The notes under the pieces were generated by a model. The model did no database searches, was not told the origin of the DNA, and worked only from the letters and a program-made list of their open reading frames with translations. Below are positions 14,016 through 21,011 of a stretch of 21,011 nucleotides of DNA, piece after piece. Each line of letters opens with the position of its first letter. Within the stretch, counting starts at the first letter, position 1. Origin of the DNA: JANJTY01 sp038257155 (GTDB lineage Bacteria; Pseudomonadota; Gammaproteobacteria; Xanthomonadales; Xanthomonadaceae); assembly GCA_038257155.1 (NCBI GenBank), contig JBBSJP010000064.1, positions 1 through 21,011 on the forward strand, in the 5' to 3' direction. The position numbers and the translations under genes were made by a program.

Positions 14016-15707
14016 ATGCCAAGCAAACGAGCTGAAACAGCAATCAGGGCAGAGCTGATCGACAGCACGTCGGGGCTCAAGTCCTACCTCGATCGGTACC
14101 TCACGGGTGTGGACGCCAGTCCAGACTCAGCGCGCTCGATTGCTCTGGATCAATGGCTCGATCTCGGGGCTGACAGCGGCGAGGCCCAGTTCGATGTGGC
14201 ACAGCGACTCGGACTTCCCTTGGTCCGGCTGGAGCACATCGAGGCATCCGAAGACGCGGTGAAGTTGTTCCCTTCAGAGACGGTCCGCGCCCTGCGTGCG
14301 GTACCACTGCTCGCCCATCGTGGTGCCGTGGCCGTGGCGCTGGAAAACCCGGCCGACGCCGAAACGCTGGCAAAACTGGAGTTTTCCTCGAACCTGCGGA
14401 TAGTGTCTGTGGTGGCCACGCCGGGCGCCATTCGCAATGCCATCGGCCAGCACTACGACCAGGTGCAGGATCGCGCGATCGCTCGCCAGCTTGGCCTGGA
14501 TCCCAGCGCCGGAACTGCCGATCTGGATGCTCGCGAGGGCGAGCGCCTGGCCGAAGAGAAACCGGTGGTGAAGCTGGTTGGCGACATGTTCGCCGAGGCC
14601 GTGCGGCGGCGTGCGTCGGATATCCACATTCGGCCGGGCGAGCATTTCGCCGATCTGCTCTACCGCATTGACGATGAACTGGTGCCGGTGCGCCGCTTCC
14701 TGCGTGCCTTGTTGCCGGCCATTGTCAGCCGTATCAAGGTGCTGGCACGGATGAATGTGGCCGAGCACCGCAAGCCGCAGGACGGCCGATCCACGTTTCG
14801 CCTGGAAGACGGCAAGGCGGTCGACATGCGCGTATCGATCATGCCGGCCATCCACGGCGAAAGCGTGGTGGTGCGCCTGCTGGACACGGCTGAAAGCCTG
14901 CGCCGCATGGACCAGATCGGCCTGGGTCCCCTGGATCAGGAGCGCCTCACCGATGTGATGAACCGCAGCCACGGCATCTTCCTGGTGACTGGCCCGACTG
15001 GCTGCGGCAAGTCAACAACGCTCTACGCAATGATGCTGGAGCTGCGCAAGCAGCGCATCAACATCCTCACCATCGAGGATCCGGTGGAGTACCAGATCGG
15101 CGAGATCCAGCAGATGCAGGTCAATCGCGCTGCCGACTTCACCTTCGCATCGGCGATGCGAAACTTCCTGCGCCACGATCCCGACGTGATCATGGTCGGC
15201 GAGATCCGCGACCGCGAAACCGCCGGCATCGCCATTGAAAGCGCCCTCACCGGGCACCTGGTGCTCAGCACCCTGCACACCAATACCGCAGCAACTGCAG
15301 TCACGCGCCTGCTCGATCTGGGGGTGGAGTCCTTCCTGCTGCGCGCCTCGCTGCTGGCAGTGATGGCCCAGCGCCTGGTGCGGCGGATCTGCACGCATTG
15401 CAAGCAGCCCGCCAATCCCGAGGCGCACATGCGCGAGGTGATGGGCGCGTCGGCGGACGAACCCTTCCTGCGCGGCGTCGGCTGCTCGCACTGCGAGGGC
15501 CTGGGGGTGCGTGGACGCGTCGCGGTTTACGAACTGCTGATCGTCACCCCTGCGATCGTGCGCGAGATCGTCGCCGGCGCAGCGGCCGACCGCATTCATG
15601 ATTTGGCCGTTCAGCAGGGCATGACCCCGCTGACCCGCGCCGCCCTGGAACTGGCGCGCAGCGGGACGATTTCGCTGGAAGAGGCGTATCGGGTGCGGAC
15701 CGAGTAG
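14016..15707 (+). CDS. GspE/PulE/PilB-family secretion or pilus assembly ATPase
   Basis: The 563-residue protein is a hexameric cytosolic ATPase of the type II secretion/type IV pilus class. An N-terminal T2SSE_N-like domain spans about 55-148 (FDVAQRLGLPLVRLEHIEAS). The motor has Walker A GPTGCGKSTT (326-335), an Asp box TIEDPVEY (352-359), Walker B VIMVGEIRD (391-399) and a His box LTGHLVLSTLHTN (411-423). A zinc-binding four-Cys module follows (Cys459, Cys462, Cys490, Cys493) in CTHC and CSHC. All catalytic motifs are intact. No other secretin, pseudopilin or GspF-like gene lies within the window, so it appears to be an orphan here, and the assignment to secretion, pili or another machine is open. 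The ATG start fits, with no strong ribosome binding site. Confidence 0.93.
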   Translation: MPSKRAETAIRAELIDSTSGLKSYLDRYLTGVDASPDSARSIALDQWLDLGADSGEAQFDVAQRLGLPLVRLEHIEASEDAVKLFPSETVRALRAVPLLAHRGAVAVALENPADAETLAKLEFSSNLRIVSVVATPGAIRNAIGQHYDQVQDRAIARQLGLDPSAGTADLDAREGERLAEEKPVVKLVGDMFAEAVRRRASDIHIRPGEHFADLLYRIDDELVPVRRFLRALLPAIVSRIKVLARMNVAEHRKPQDGRSTFRLEDGKAVDMRVSIMPAIHGESVVVRLLDTAESLRRMDQIGLGPLDQERLTDVMNRSHGIFLVTGPTGCGKSTTLYAMMLELRKQRINILTIEDPVEYQIGEIQQMQVNRAADFTFASAMRNFLRHDPDVIMVGEIRDRETAGIAIESALTGHLVLSTLHTNTAATAVTRLLDLGVESFLLRASLLAVMAQRLVRRICTHCKQPANPEAHMREVMGASADEPFLRGVGCSHCEGLGVRGRVAVYELLIVTPAIVREIVAGAAADRIHDLAVQQGMTPLTRAALELARSGTISLEEAYRVRTE

Positions 15708-15824
15708 CTGCGGGTGTCGTCACGGCGCTGCCCGGCACTGCCATCCAGCAGGTACGGTCGCGCCAAAGGTGACGGGACGGGTCGCCTGTGCCAGCATGCG
15801 CGCCCCGCTTCCGCAATTTGTCCC

Positions 15825-16541
15825 ATGCGTCTCAACAAGCACATCAGCGACACCGGCCACTGTTCGCGGCGTGAGGCCGATAGCCTGATTGGCGAAGGCC
15901 GGGTAACCGTCAACGGCGAGCGCGCCGGCATCGGCACCACCTGCGACGAGGGCGACGAGGTGCTGGTCGATGGCCAGCCGCTGCGGCGCCGAGAGGCGGC
16001 CAAGCCCGGCGGACGGCGCCATGTCTATATCGCGCTCAACAAGCCGATTGGGGTGACCTGCACCACCGAGTCCTCGGTCAAGGGCAATATCGTCGACTTC
16101 GTTGGCCACGAGCAGCGCATCTTTCCGGTCGGGCGGCTCGACAAGGATTCCGAGGGCCTCATCCTGCTCACCAGCAATGGCGATATCGTCAACGAGATCT
16201 TGAGGGCCGAGAATCGCCACGAAAAGGAATATCTGGTCGCGGTGAACAAGGCGGTTACCCAGGAGTTCCTCACCGGCATGGCGCGCGGCGTGATGATTCA
16301 CGGCAAGCTCACCCTGCCCTGCCGCACCGCCAAGCACAACCGGTTCGGCTTCCGAATCACCCTGACGCAAGGCCTCAACCGCCAGATCCGCCTGATGGCG
16401 GCTGCCTTTGGCTATCGCGTTACCCAGCTACGCCGGGTGCGGATCGACAATCTGAAGCTGGGGATGCTGAAGCCAGGCCAATGGCGCAATCTGACCGACA
16501 CAGAACTGAAAGGCCTGCTGCCTCAACGCCAGTCCTGGTAA
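15825..16541 (+). CDS. rluF: 23S rRNA pseudouridine(2604) synthase RluF
   Basis: RluF converts uridine 2604 of 23S rRNA to pseudouridine. The ATG at 15825 gives 238 residues beginning MRLNKHISDTGHCSRREAD, an S4 RNA-binding domain start almost identical in pattern to E. coli RluF. An upstream in-frame start at 15714 would add 37 residues that do not resemble the family. The catalytic motif is GRLDKDSEG with Asp106, and the second synthase motif is LNRQIRLMAAAFGYRVTQLRRVRI. The segment FRITLTQGLNRQIR also matches RluF rather than RluB. The basic tail of about 50 residues found in E. coli RluF is absent. It ends 22 bp from the convergent glycine-zipper gene. Confidence 0.9.
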   Translation: MRLNKHISDTGHCSRREADSLIGEGRVTVNGERAGIGTTCDEGDEVLVDGQPLRRREAAKPGGRRHVYIALNKPIGVTCTTESSVKGNIVDFVGHEQRIFPVGRLDKDSEGLILLTSNGDIVNEILRAENRHEKEYLVAVNKAVTQEFLTGMARGVMIHGKLTLPCRTAKHNRFGFRITLTQGLNRQIRLMAAAFGYRVTQLRRVRIDNLKLGMLKPGQWRNLTDTELKGLLPQRQSW

Positions 16542-16563
16542 GCGCGAAGCGGTTGCAGCGGGT

Positions 16564-17079
16564 TCAGTCAGCTGGCGCGACGGTTACTCGAACGCGCAGC
16601 TTGTCGCCCGGATCGTAGTCCATGCGAGTGACGTAGTTCTCGCCCCGATAGCGGTACTCCACGTCGTACCCGGAAACACGGCGCTCCTCGCGCTCCACTT
16701 CCAGAATGCGGCAGCGGCGCTCGGTCGAAGCGTATTCACGGCTGTTGTTGCGCTGGGAGTTGCTGCCGACCGCGCCACCAACAATGGCACCGGCCGCAGT
16801 GGCAGCTCGACGGCCGTCACCCTTGCCGATCTGGTTGCCCACCGCGGCACCGATGATGGCGCCCAGTACGGCCCCGGCGGTTCCGTCACCACCGTGACGG
16901 CGCACCACTTCCTGGTCGTAGCAGTCTTCGCGCGGCTCGGTGTAGCGGATGGTTTCGTACAGCGGATCAACGCGAAGCACGTCGGCATAGCCGAAGCGCG
17001 TGTCGGCTCCGCTCACCGGTGCCACTGCAAGCAGCGCAGCGATTGCGACAAAAGGACTCAACAGACGGGGCTGGATCAT
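16564..17079 (-). CDS. Glycine-zipper 2TM domain envelope protein
   Basis: The ATG at 17077-17079, with CCGGAG 5-6 bp upstream, gives 171 residues; a longer frame to 17157 lacks support. A signal peptide (about 1-25, ending PVSGA) has no lipobox Cys, so it is not an obvious lipoprotein. The core is a glycine zipper at about 63-106 (GAVLGAIIGAAVGNQIG and AGAIVGGAVGSNS), the 17-kDa antigen-like repeat that packs in membranes. Two cysteines, Cys53 and Cys123, could form a disulfide. The C-terminal part (YDVEYRYRGENYVTRMDYDPG) is a recurring feature of this family in gammaproteobacteria. The likely location is the outer membrane or periplasm; the exact role is unknown. Confidence 0.85.
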   Translation of the reverse strand: MIQPRLLSPFVAIAALLAVAPVSGADTRFGYADVLRVDPLYETIRYTEPREDCYDQEVVRRHGGDGTAGAVLGAIIGAAVGNQIGKGDGRRAATAAGAIVGGAVGSNSQRNNSREYASTERRCRILEVEREERRVSGYDVEYRYRGENYVTRMDYDPGDKLRVRVTVAPAD

Positions 17080-17217
17080 GGCATTCTCCGGAATCGCGAG
17101 GGTCCAAGGCTTGGTTCGCACTGCGCACCCTTGGCCCAATGCCGGGGATTGCAACACTTTCCGGCTGAATCAGACCTTTAGAATTTCGTTAAGCGGCGAA
17201 CAGACGCCAATACTCCC

Positions 17218-18600
17218 ATGCCCATTCAGCTTTTCAATAGCCTCAGTCGACAAATCGAAGCCTTCGAACCGCAGGACCCCAAGCGGGTGACGATGTACGC
17301 CTGCGGTCCGACCGTCTACAACTACGTCCACATCGGCAATGCGCGCCCCGCCGTGGTGTTCGCCCTGCTCGCCGACCTGCTGCGCCGCCACTATCCCGGC
17401 GTGGTCTACGCGCGCAACATCACCGACGTCGACGACAAGATCAACGCGGCCGCCAAGGCACTGGGTGTTCCAATCGGAGACATCACCACGCGCTACGCCG
17501 AGGCCTATCGTCAGGACATGGGGCGACTCGGCGTGACGCCACCGGATATCGAGCCGCACGCCACCACGCACATCCCGCAGATCATTGCCATGATCGAGCA
17601 ATTGATCGCCTCCGGTCATGCCTACGCGGCTGAAGACCACGTGCTTTTCCAGGTTTCGACCTATGCCGAATACGGCCACCTCTCGCGTCGTGACATGGAC
17701 GACATGCTGGCCGGCGCGCGGATTGAAGTCGCACCCTACAAGCGTGAGCCGGGCGATTTCGTGTTGTGGAAGCCGTCGACCGATGACCTGCCCGGCTGGG
17801 AGAGCCCATGGGGACGCGGCCGTCCGGGTTGGCACATCGAGTGCTCGGCGATGATCGAGGCGCACCTCGGCGAGACCATCGACATCCATGCCGGCGGGGT
17901 CGACCTGCAGTTTCCGCATCACGAGAACGAAGTCGCCCAGAGCACCTGCGCGCACGGCGGCAAGATCTTCGCGCGCTACTGGCTGCACAACGGCATGCTG
18001 ATGTTCGACGGCGCCAAGATGTCCAAGTCCGTGGGCAACGTAACCCTGGCGCATGAGCTGCTCGACAAGGTGCCGGGAGAAGTACTCCGGTTTGCCCTGC
18101 TCTCGGCGCACTACCGTCAGCCACTGGACTGGTCGGATGGTTTGCTGGACCAGGCGCAGCGCACCCTGGATCGGCTGTATGCGACCTTGCGCGATCTTGG
18201 CGATGCCGGCGAAATTGATGTCTTGCCGCCAGTGCCGGAGTCGGTTGAAGCCGCACTCTGTGACGATATCAACACGCCGCGCGCGCTCAAGGAGCTCGCG
18301 CAGATTGCTGGCGATGCGCGCAAGGCTGAATCGGTTCAAGCTCGCCTTGCCGCGAAATCTGCACTGCTCGGCGCCGGTCGTGCGCTCGGTCTGCTCCAGC
18401 AGGATCCGTCAGCTTGGTTTTCACGCGGCGTCGGGAGTGAAGATGACGCGCGCATCCAGGCCCTGGTTGACGAGCGTACCGCAGCCAAACTGGCACGCGA
18501 CTTTGCCCGTGCCGACGCCATCCGCGATCAACTCTCAGCGGAAGGCATTCAATTGGAAGACACCCCGCAGGGCGTCCGCTGGGTGAGACGATGCGCTTAG
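17218..18600 (+). CDS. cysS: Cysteine--tRNA ligase
   Basis: CysRS charges tRNA-Cys as a monomeric class I synthetase in the cytosol. The 460 residues match the usual bacterial length. The HIGH-type motif is HIGN (38-41) after MYACGPTVYNYV, and KMSKS is at 268-272. The zinc ligands that give cysteine selectivity are all present: Cys29, Cys210, His235 and Glu239. The C-terminal anticodon-binding region (LVDERTAAKLARDFARADAIRDQL) is complete. The ATG at 17218 starts MPIQLFNSLSRQIEAFEP, as in relatives. It is divergent from the glycine-zipper gene, and its stop codon overlaps the first arm of a downstream hairpin. No leader or riboswitch was seen in the 138-bp upstream gap. Confidence 0.98.
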   Translation: MPIQLFNSLSRQIEAFEPQDPKRVTMYACGPTVYNYVHIGNARPAVVFALLADLLRRHYPGVVYARNITDVDDKINAAAKALGVPIGDITTRYAEAYRQDMGRLGVTPPDIEPHATTHIPQIIAMIEQLIASGHAYAAEDHVLFQVSTYAEYGHLSRRDMDDMLAGARIEVAPYKREPGDFVLWKPSTDDLPGWESPWGRGRPGWHIECSAMIEAHLGETIDIHAGGVDLQFPHHENEVAQSTCAHGGKIFARYWLHNGMLMFDGAKMSKSVGNVTLAHELLDKVPGEVLRFALLSAHYRQPLDWSDGLLDQAQRTLDRLYATLRDLGDAGEIDVLPPVPESVEAALCDDINTPRALKELAQIAGDARKAESVQARLAAKSALLGAGRALGLLQQDPSAWFSRGVGSEDDARIQALVDERTAAKLARDFARADAIRDQLSAEGIQLEDTPQGVRWVRRCA

Positions 18601-18657
18601 CGCATGCCTTGAATGGCATGCGCTGCATCGTCGAACGCCCGGCCAGGGATGGCCGGG
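18600..18657 (+). terminator. Paired hairpins at the cysS 3' end
   Basis: GCGCATGCC (18600-18608) pairs perfectly with GGCATGCGC (18615-18623) around TTGAAT. A second stem, CCCGGCC (18638-18644) with GGCCGGG (18651-18657), follows. The first arm includes the last base of the cysS stop codon. There is no T-run, so the hairpins may stabilise the mRNA end or be part of a dispersed repeat instead of acting as an intrinsic terminator. Confidence 0.4.
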
Positions 18658-18767
18658 CCGGGCTATCCCATCGCGACAAGGTTGCGCCATGGATGGCAAC
18701 ACACCGACTCAACGATGCCGGGAATGCCTTGAATGGCATGCGCTGCATCGTCGAACGCCCGGCCAGG
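18604..18767. repeat. 44-bp perfect direct repeat, two copies 120 bp apart, filling the cysS-sufE gap
   Basis: Positions 18604-18647 and 18724-18767 are identical over 44 bp. Both begin ATGCCTTGAATGGCATGCGC and end CGCCCGGCCAGG. The spacer holds GCCATGGATGGC, related to the CATGG/ATGGC motif of other dispersed repeats. The gap from 18601 to 18917 (317 bp) contains no gene I can support. Short open frames across the repeats are repeat-driven. Confidence 0.85.
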
Positions 18768-18837
18768 CAGGACGGAGTCCCGTTCGAGCCTTTGGGCGCT
18801 CCAGGATGAGCACAGCGAAATACTCGAACGTGGCGAC

Positions 18838-18859
18838 GGCGGATCAAGATCCGCCTTCC
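18838..18859. repeat. REP-like palindrome related to the 209-325 cluster
   Basis: GGCGGATCAAGATCCGCC (18838-18855) is a perfect 8-bp stem with loop AA. It differs from the REP at 298-315 only by a complementary G-to-A and C-to-T pair. On the minus strand it is preceded by GGAA, close to the GGAG/GTAG foot tetranucleotide. It is a probable solitary or diverged REP about 58 bp upstream of sufE. Confidence 0.6.
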
Positions 18860-18917
18860 AACTGAAGTTTGACCACCGCACTGAACGCCGCAACCGCATC
18901 CATGCACCTGCAAGCCA

Positions 18918-19361
18918 ATGACTGAAACCAGCTTTCCGCTCGAACCCACCGCCGCCGAAGCCCAGTCCGCAATCGCCGAAGAGTTCGCCTTCTTCGGCGA
19001 CTGGTCCGAGCGCTATCAGTACCTGATCGATCTGGGCCGCAAGCTGTCTCCACTGGACGATCTGTCGCGAACCGAAGAGCACCGCCTGCACGGCTGTCAG
19101 TCGATGGTCTGGATCCTGTGCAGTGGAGATGCCGGACGACTTGATTTCCAGGCTGCCAGCGACTCCAGCATTGTTTCAGGCCTGGTGTTCCTGGCGCTGC
19201 GGGTCTACTCCGGCCGCCCGGCGGCGGAGATCCTTGCCACCGAGCCGGACTTCATTTCAAAGATCGGCCTGGCCAAGCATCTCTCGCCGACCCGCAGCAA
19301 CGGCCTTGCGTCCTTGCTTGAATTCATCAAGGAATCCGCGCGCCGCGCCTTGCAGGCTTAG
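18918..19361 (+). CDS. sufE: Cysteine desulfuration protein SufE
   Basis: SufE accepts a persulfide sulfur from the SufS cysteine desulfurase and passes it to the SufBCD scaffold during Fe-S cluster assembly. The 147-residue protein has the family core FFGDWSERYQYLIDLGRKL and the active-site Cys60 in HRLHGCQSMVW, followed by the typical SIVSGLVFLALRVYSGRP and a C-terminal LSPTRSNGLASLLEFIK. No sufS or other suf gene is adjacent. Stand-alone sufE genes are common, and some serve a CsdA-type partner (CsdE), so that name is an alternative. The stop codon overlaps the convergent racemase stop. The ATG at 18918 has little Shine-Dalgarno support. Confidence 0.93.
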   Translation: MTETSFPLEPTAAEAQSAIAEEFAFFGDWSERYQYLIDLGRKLSPLDDLSRTEEHRLHGCQSMVWILCSGDAGRLDFQAASDSSIVSGLVFLALRVYSGRPAAEILATEPDFISKIGLAKHLSPTRSNGLASLLEFIKESARRALQA

Positions 19362-20062
19362 TCCTTGGTGACTCCGATGGCCACATCAACCGCTGCCAGG
19401 GCGTGAAGCCTGGCGGTATCGAACAGCGGTACGCTCGCGCAACTGGCATCCACCAGCAGGCCGATCTCGGTGCAGCCCAGGATGACGCCCTGCGCGCCCT
19501 GTTCCACCATCGTCTGCATGATTCGGCGGTAGTGCGTTCGCGATGCATCCAACACCAGTCCCTGGCAGAGTTCCTCGTAGATGACCCGATGCACGAGGTC
19601 GCGATCAGACGCTGTCGGCAACAGGACATCCAGTCCATGTCGCTCGCTGAGCCGATCTCTGTAGAACTCCTCCTCCATGGTGAAGCGCGTGCCAAGCAAT
19701 CCGACGCGGCTCATCCCGTCGCGCTTGATCGCCTCGGCTGTGGCATCGGCTATGTGCAGCAAAGGAATCGCGACGGCCGCTTCAATCGCCGGCACAACCT
19801 TGTGCATGGTATTGGTACACAGCACCAGCAACTCCGCGCCAGCCGCCTGCAGTGATTGCGCCGCCTCGGCGAGCAACTGTCCGGCAGCATCCCAGTCGGC
19901 GCGGGCCTGAAGGCGTTCAATGGCCTCGAAGTCCACGCTGAAAAGCACCAGTTCGGCTGAATGCAGGCCGCCCAGTCGCTCCTTCACTGCCTGATTGATC
20001 TGGCGGTAGTAGACCACGGTGGACTCCCAACTCATTCCGCCGAGCAGACCGATTCTTTTCAT
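19358..20062 (-). CDS. Aspartate/glutamate racemase family protein
   Basis: The 234-residue product belongs to the cofactor-independent two-cysteine amino acid racemases and is closest in pattern to the YgeA/RacD type. Catalytic cysteines are Cys82 in LVLCTNTMHKV and Cys197 in VILGCTEIGLL. The start MKRIGLLGGMSWESTVVYYRQIN is diagnostic. Both cysteines are present, so activity is expected; the preferred substrate (Asp, Glu or broad-range amino acids) cannot be told. A role in D-amino acid supply or turnover is inference. It overlaps the 3' end of sufE by 4 bp, with stop codons nested as TTAG, so the two genes share no room for a terminator. Confidence 0.92.
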   Translation of the reverse strand: MKRIGLLGGMSWESTVVYYRQINQAVKERLGGLHSAELVLFSVDFEAIERLQARADWDAAGQLLAEAAQSLQAAGAELLVLCTNTMHKVVPAIEAAVAIPLLHIADATAEAIKRDGMSRVGLLGTRFTMEEEFYRDRLSERHGLDVLLPTASDRDLVHRVIYEELCQGLVLDASRTHYRRIMQTMVEQGAQGVILGCTEIGLLVDASCASVPLFDTARLHALAAVDVAIGVTKD

Positions 20063-20160
20063 CGCGGAAGGCTACTACGGGCAGCGGCGAGCCGACAGGC
20101 TAGTTGCAGCTATTCGTCGCCTGCTTGGCTATGCTGAGCCGCCCTGCCCGGTTGCTTGCC

Positions 20161-20673
20161 ATGCTTCGGTTGCTCCTGCTGTGCTGCCTTGGATTGATGC
20201 CTGCATTGCCGCAGGCCGCGTCCGGCGAGACTGTGGTGTTCGTGGTCCGCCATGCCGAAAAGGCCACCGACCACCCGCGTGACCCGACGTTGAGCGAAGA
20301 GGGAAAGCGCCGCGCCCTTGCCATCGCCGGTATGCTGCGGCCCGAATCCCTGCAGGCGGTCTACGCCACGCCATACCGACGTACCCAGCTCACGGCTGCG
20401 CCAAGCGCGGCGGCCCAGGGCTTGTCCATCATCGTGCGGCCCGCCGGTGAATCGGCCGATTCCCTCGCGCAGGTGCTGCTGCGCCGGCATGAGGGACAAA
20501 GCGTGCTGGTGGTGGGACATAGCAATACCGTTCCCGCACTGGTGGAGGCCCTGGCTGGGCAGCCGATTGAAGCGATCCCGGAGCACCAATACGACCGCTT
20601 CCTCGTCCTCAGGCTGCGCGGCGACCAGCTGCTGGAGCTGCGCGACGAACGCATGAGCCTCGAAACGCCCTGA
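20161..20673 (+). CDS. Secreted histidine phosphatase superfamily protein
   Basis: Starting at the ATG at 20161 the protein has 170 residues with a signal peptide (MLRLLLLCCLGLMPALPQAASG). The mature part is a branch-1 histidine phosphatase: RHAEK with the phosphohistidine at His31 and Arg30, the second arginine in TPYRRTQLT (about 73-74), and the second His in VVGHSNTVP (His120). SixA, cobalamin phosphatase and phosphoglycerate mutase-like proteins share these motifs; the substrate is unknown. In-frame starts at 20131 (ATG) and 20104 (TTG) would add a longer n-region and cannot be excluded, because none has a clear ribosome binding site. The likely location is the periplasm. It is divergent from the racemase gene. 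Confidence 0.87.
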   Translation: MLRLLLLCCLGLMPALPQAASGETVVFVVRHAEKATDHPRDPTLSEEGKRRALAIAGMLRPESLQAVYATPYRRTQLTAAPSAAAQGLSIIVRPAGESADSLAQVLLRRHEGQSVLVVGHSNTVPALVEALAGQPIEAIPEHQYDRFLVLRLRGDQLLELRDERMSLETP

Positions 20674-20685
20674 TCCGCGCCGCTT

Positions 20686-20710
20686 AGGATGGTCTGAACA
20701 AGTCCATCCT
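20686..20710 (+). terminator. Hairpin after the histidine phosphatase gene
   Basis: AGGATGG (20686-20692) and CCATCCT (20704-20710) form a perfect 7-bp stem with an 11-nt loop, 12 bp after the stop codon. There is no T-run. The motif resembles a dispersed repeat of xanthomonads, so a termination role is only possible. Confidence 0.4.
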
Positions 20711-20713
20711 GGA

Positions 20714-20759
20714 CCCTTCGTCAGGCTCAGGACAGGCCCTTCGTCAGGCTCAGGACAGG
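20714..20759. repeat. Two perfect tandem copies of a 23-bp repeat
   Basis: Positions 20714-20736 and 20737-20759 are identical; each unit contains CCCTTCGTCAGGCTCAGGAC and ends in AGG. The unit resembles the CCCTTCGACAGGCTCAGG-type dispersed repeat found widely in proteobacterial genomes, from memory. It lies in the non-coding stretch 20674-20901, which has no other gene signal. Confidence 0.8.
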
Positions 20760-20837
20760 CTTGTCAGCCCACGTCGAGTTCGGCACCTGTCCGGACTCGA
20801 CTTCGCGAAATCAATCGCTTGCGCGATTGTCTCGCGG

Positions 20838-20857
20838 GCCGGCCATCCATGGCCGGC
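20838..20857. repeat. GCCGGCCAT palindrome
   Basis: GCCGGCCAT (20838-20846) and ATGGCCGGC (20849-20857) form a perfect 9-bp stem with loop CC. It is related to the GGCCAGGGATGGCC element at 18641-18654, so it is probably another member of a dispersed palindromic family. It lies about 45 bp beyond the stop of the partial gene at the right edge and could end its transcription. Confidence 0.65.
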
Positions 20858-20901
20858 AGAACCTCTGACTTATTGATCCGGCCCGCTGAAGTCTGAATTC
20901 T

Positions 20902-21011
20902 TCATGCAGCGTACTTCACGCGGGGATCCTGGAAGTACTTCATGACGCGCTCTGGCGCTTGCTCAAGCGCTTGCATGTGCTCCGTCGCGACGGTCTTCAG
21001 CTTTGTCTTCG
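20902..21011 (-). CDS. C-terminal fragment of an unrecognised protein cut by the right edge
   Basis: On the minus strand one frame is open from the window edge to a TGA at 20902-20904. It gives 35 residues that include LKTVATEHMQALEQAPERV and end in FQDPRVKYAA. The composition, with regular charged and aromatic residues and a palindrome soon after the stop, is consistent with the end of a real gene. The other two frames on this strand hit stops within about 15 codons. I do not recognise the family; a transposase or recombinase tail is one guess, with no firm support. Confidence 0.45.
   Translation of the reverse strand, partial: KTKLKTVATEHMQALEQAPERVMKYFQDPRVKYAA

Noticed and set aside
17145..17217. 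Possible promoter TTGCAA ... TTTAGA before cysS
   Set aside because: The spacing of about 22 nt is too long for a sigma70 promoter and no better pairing was found.
17170..18339. 389-codon minus-strand open frame
   Set aside because: It is antisense to cysS and has no protein-like motifs.
18591..18809. 72-codon plus-strand open frame across the 44-bp repeats
   Set aside because: The translation repeats ALNGMRCIVERPAR exactly because of the DNA repeat. No family features or ribosome binding site.
20104..20135. TTGCAG and TATGCT as a promoter for the phosphatase gene
   Set aside because: The spacer is 20 nt and the match is weak; the same bases may also be coding if the longer start is used.

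Overview
The window looks like a chromosomal segment of a high-GC gammaproteobacterium of the Lysobacterales (Xanthomonadales) type. The evidence is the gene order crcB-rarA-lolA-ftsK next to trxB, which from memory is the xanthomonad arrangement, together with the general character of the proteins and several dispersed palindromic repeats of a kind common in that order. The exact genus cannot be read from the sequence. No rRNA, tRNA, CRISPR array, prophage or complete insertion sequence was seen.

Layout. Positions 1-132 hold the N-terminus of a REP-associated tyrosine transposase (RAYT, minus strand), cut by the window edge. It is followed at 209-325 by its likely substrates, REP palindromes with GTAG/GTAA tetranucleotides in both orientations. 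From 459 to 5417 comes a minus-strand cluster transcribed ftsK, lolA, rarA, crcB: DNA translocase, lipoprotein carrier, replication-fork ATPase and fluoride channel. Between ftsK and trxB sits a large secreted multidomain endonuclease I (5565-8822), which I infer is an accessory insertion in an otherwise conserved neighbourhood. trxB (plus) and selO (minus) converge at 10.05 kb; both concern thiol or redox biology. A response regulator, a short-chain dehydrogenase and a small VOC-fold protein follow on the plus strand (11770-13487).

From 13.5 kb the order is an inverted-repeat element, a 67-residue membrane protein (minus), an apparently orphan GspE/PilB-type secretion ATPase (plus), the 23S rRNA pseudouridine synthase gene rluF (plus), a glycine-zipper envelope protein (minus) and cysS (plus). 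A repeat-rich gap of about 317 bp after cysS carries a 44-bp direct repeat and a distant REP relative. Then come sufE (plus), an aspartate/glutamate-type racemase (minus, overlapping sufE tail to tail by 4 bp) and a secreted histidine phosphatase (plus). The right end has more dispersed repeats and the last 35 codons of an unrecognised minus-strand gene.

Most genes are housekeeping. The observations most worth following are the RAYT with its REP array, the lamin-tail/Ig/endonuclease/tandem-95 secreted protein with its C-terminal DGFE tag, the SelO that keeps its C-terminal Cys but appears to lack the usual partner Cys, and two CAAACG-based operator-like sites upstream of trxB and ftsK. I found no clear evidence for a wholly new multi-gene system in this window.
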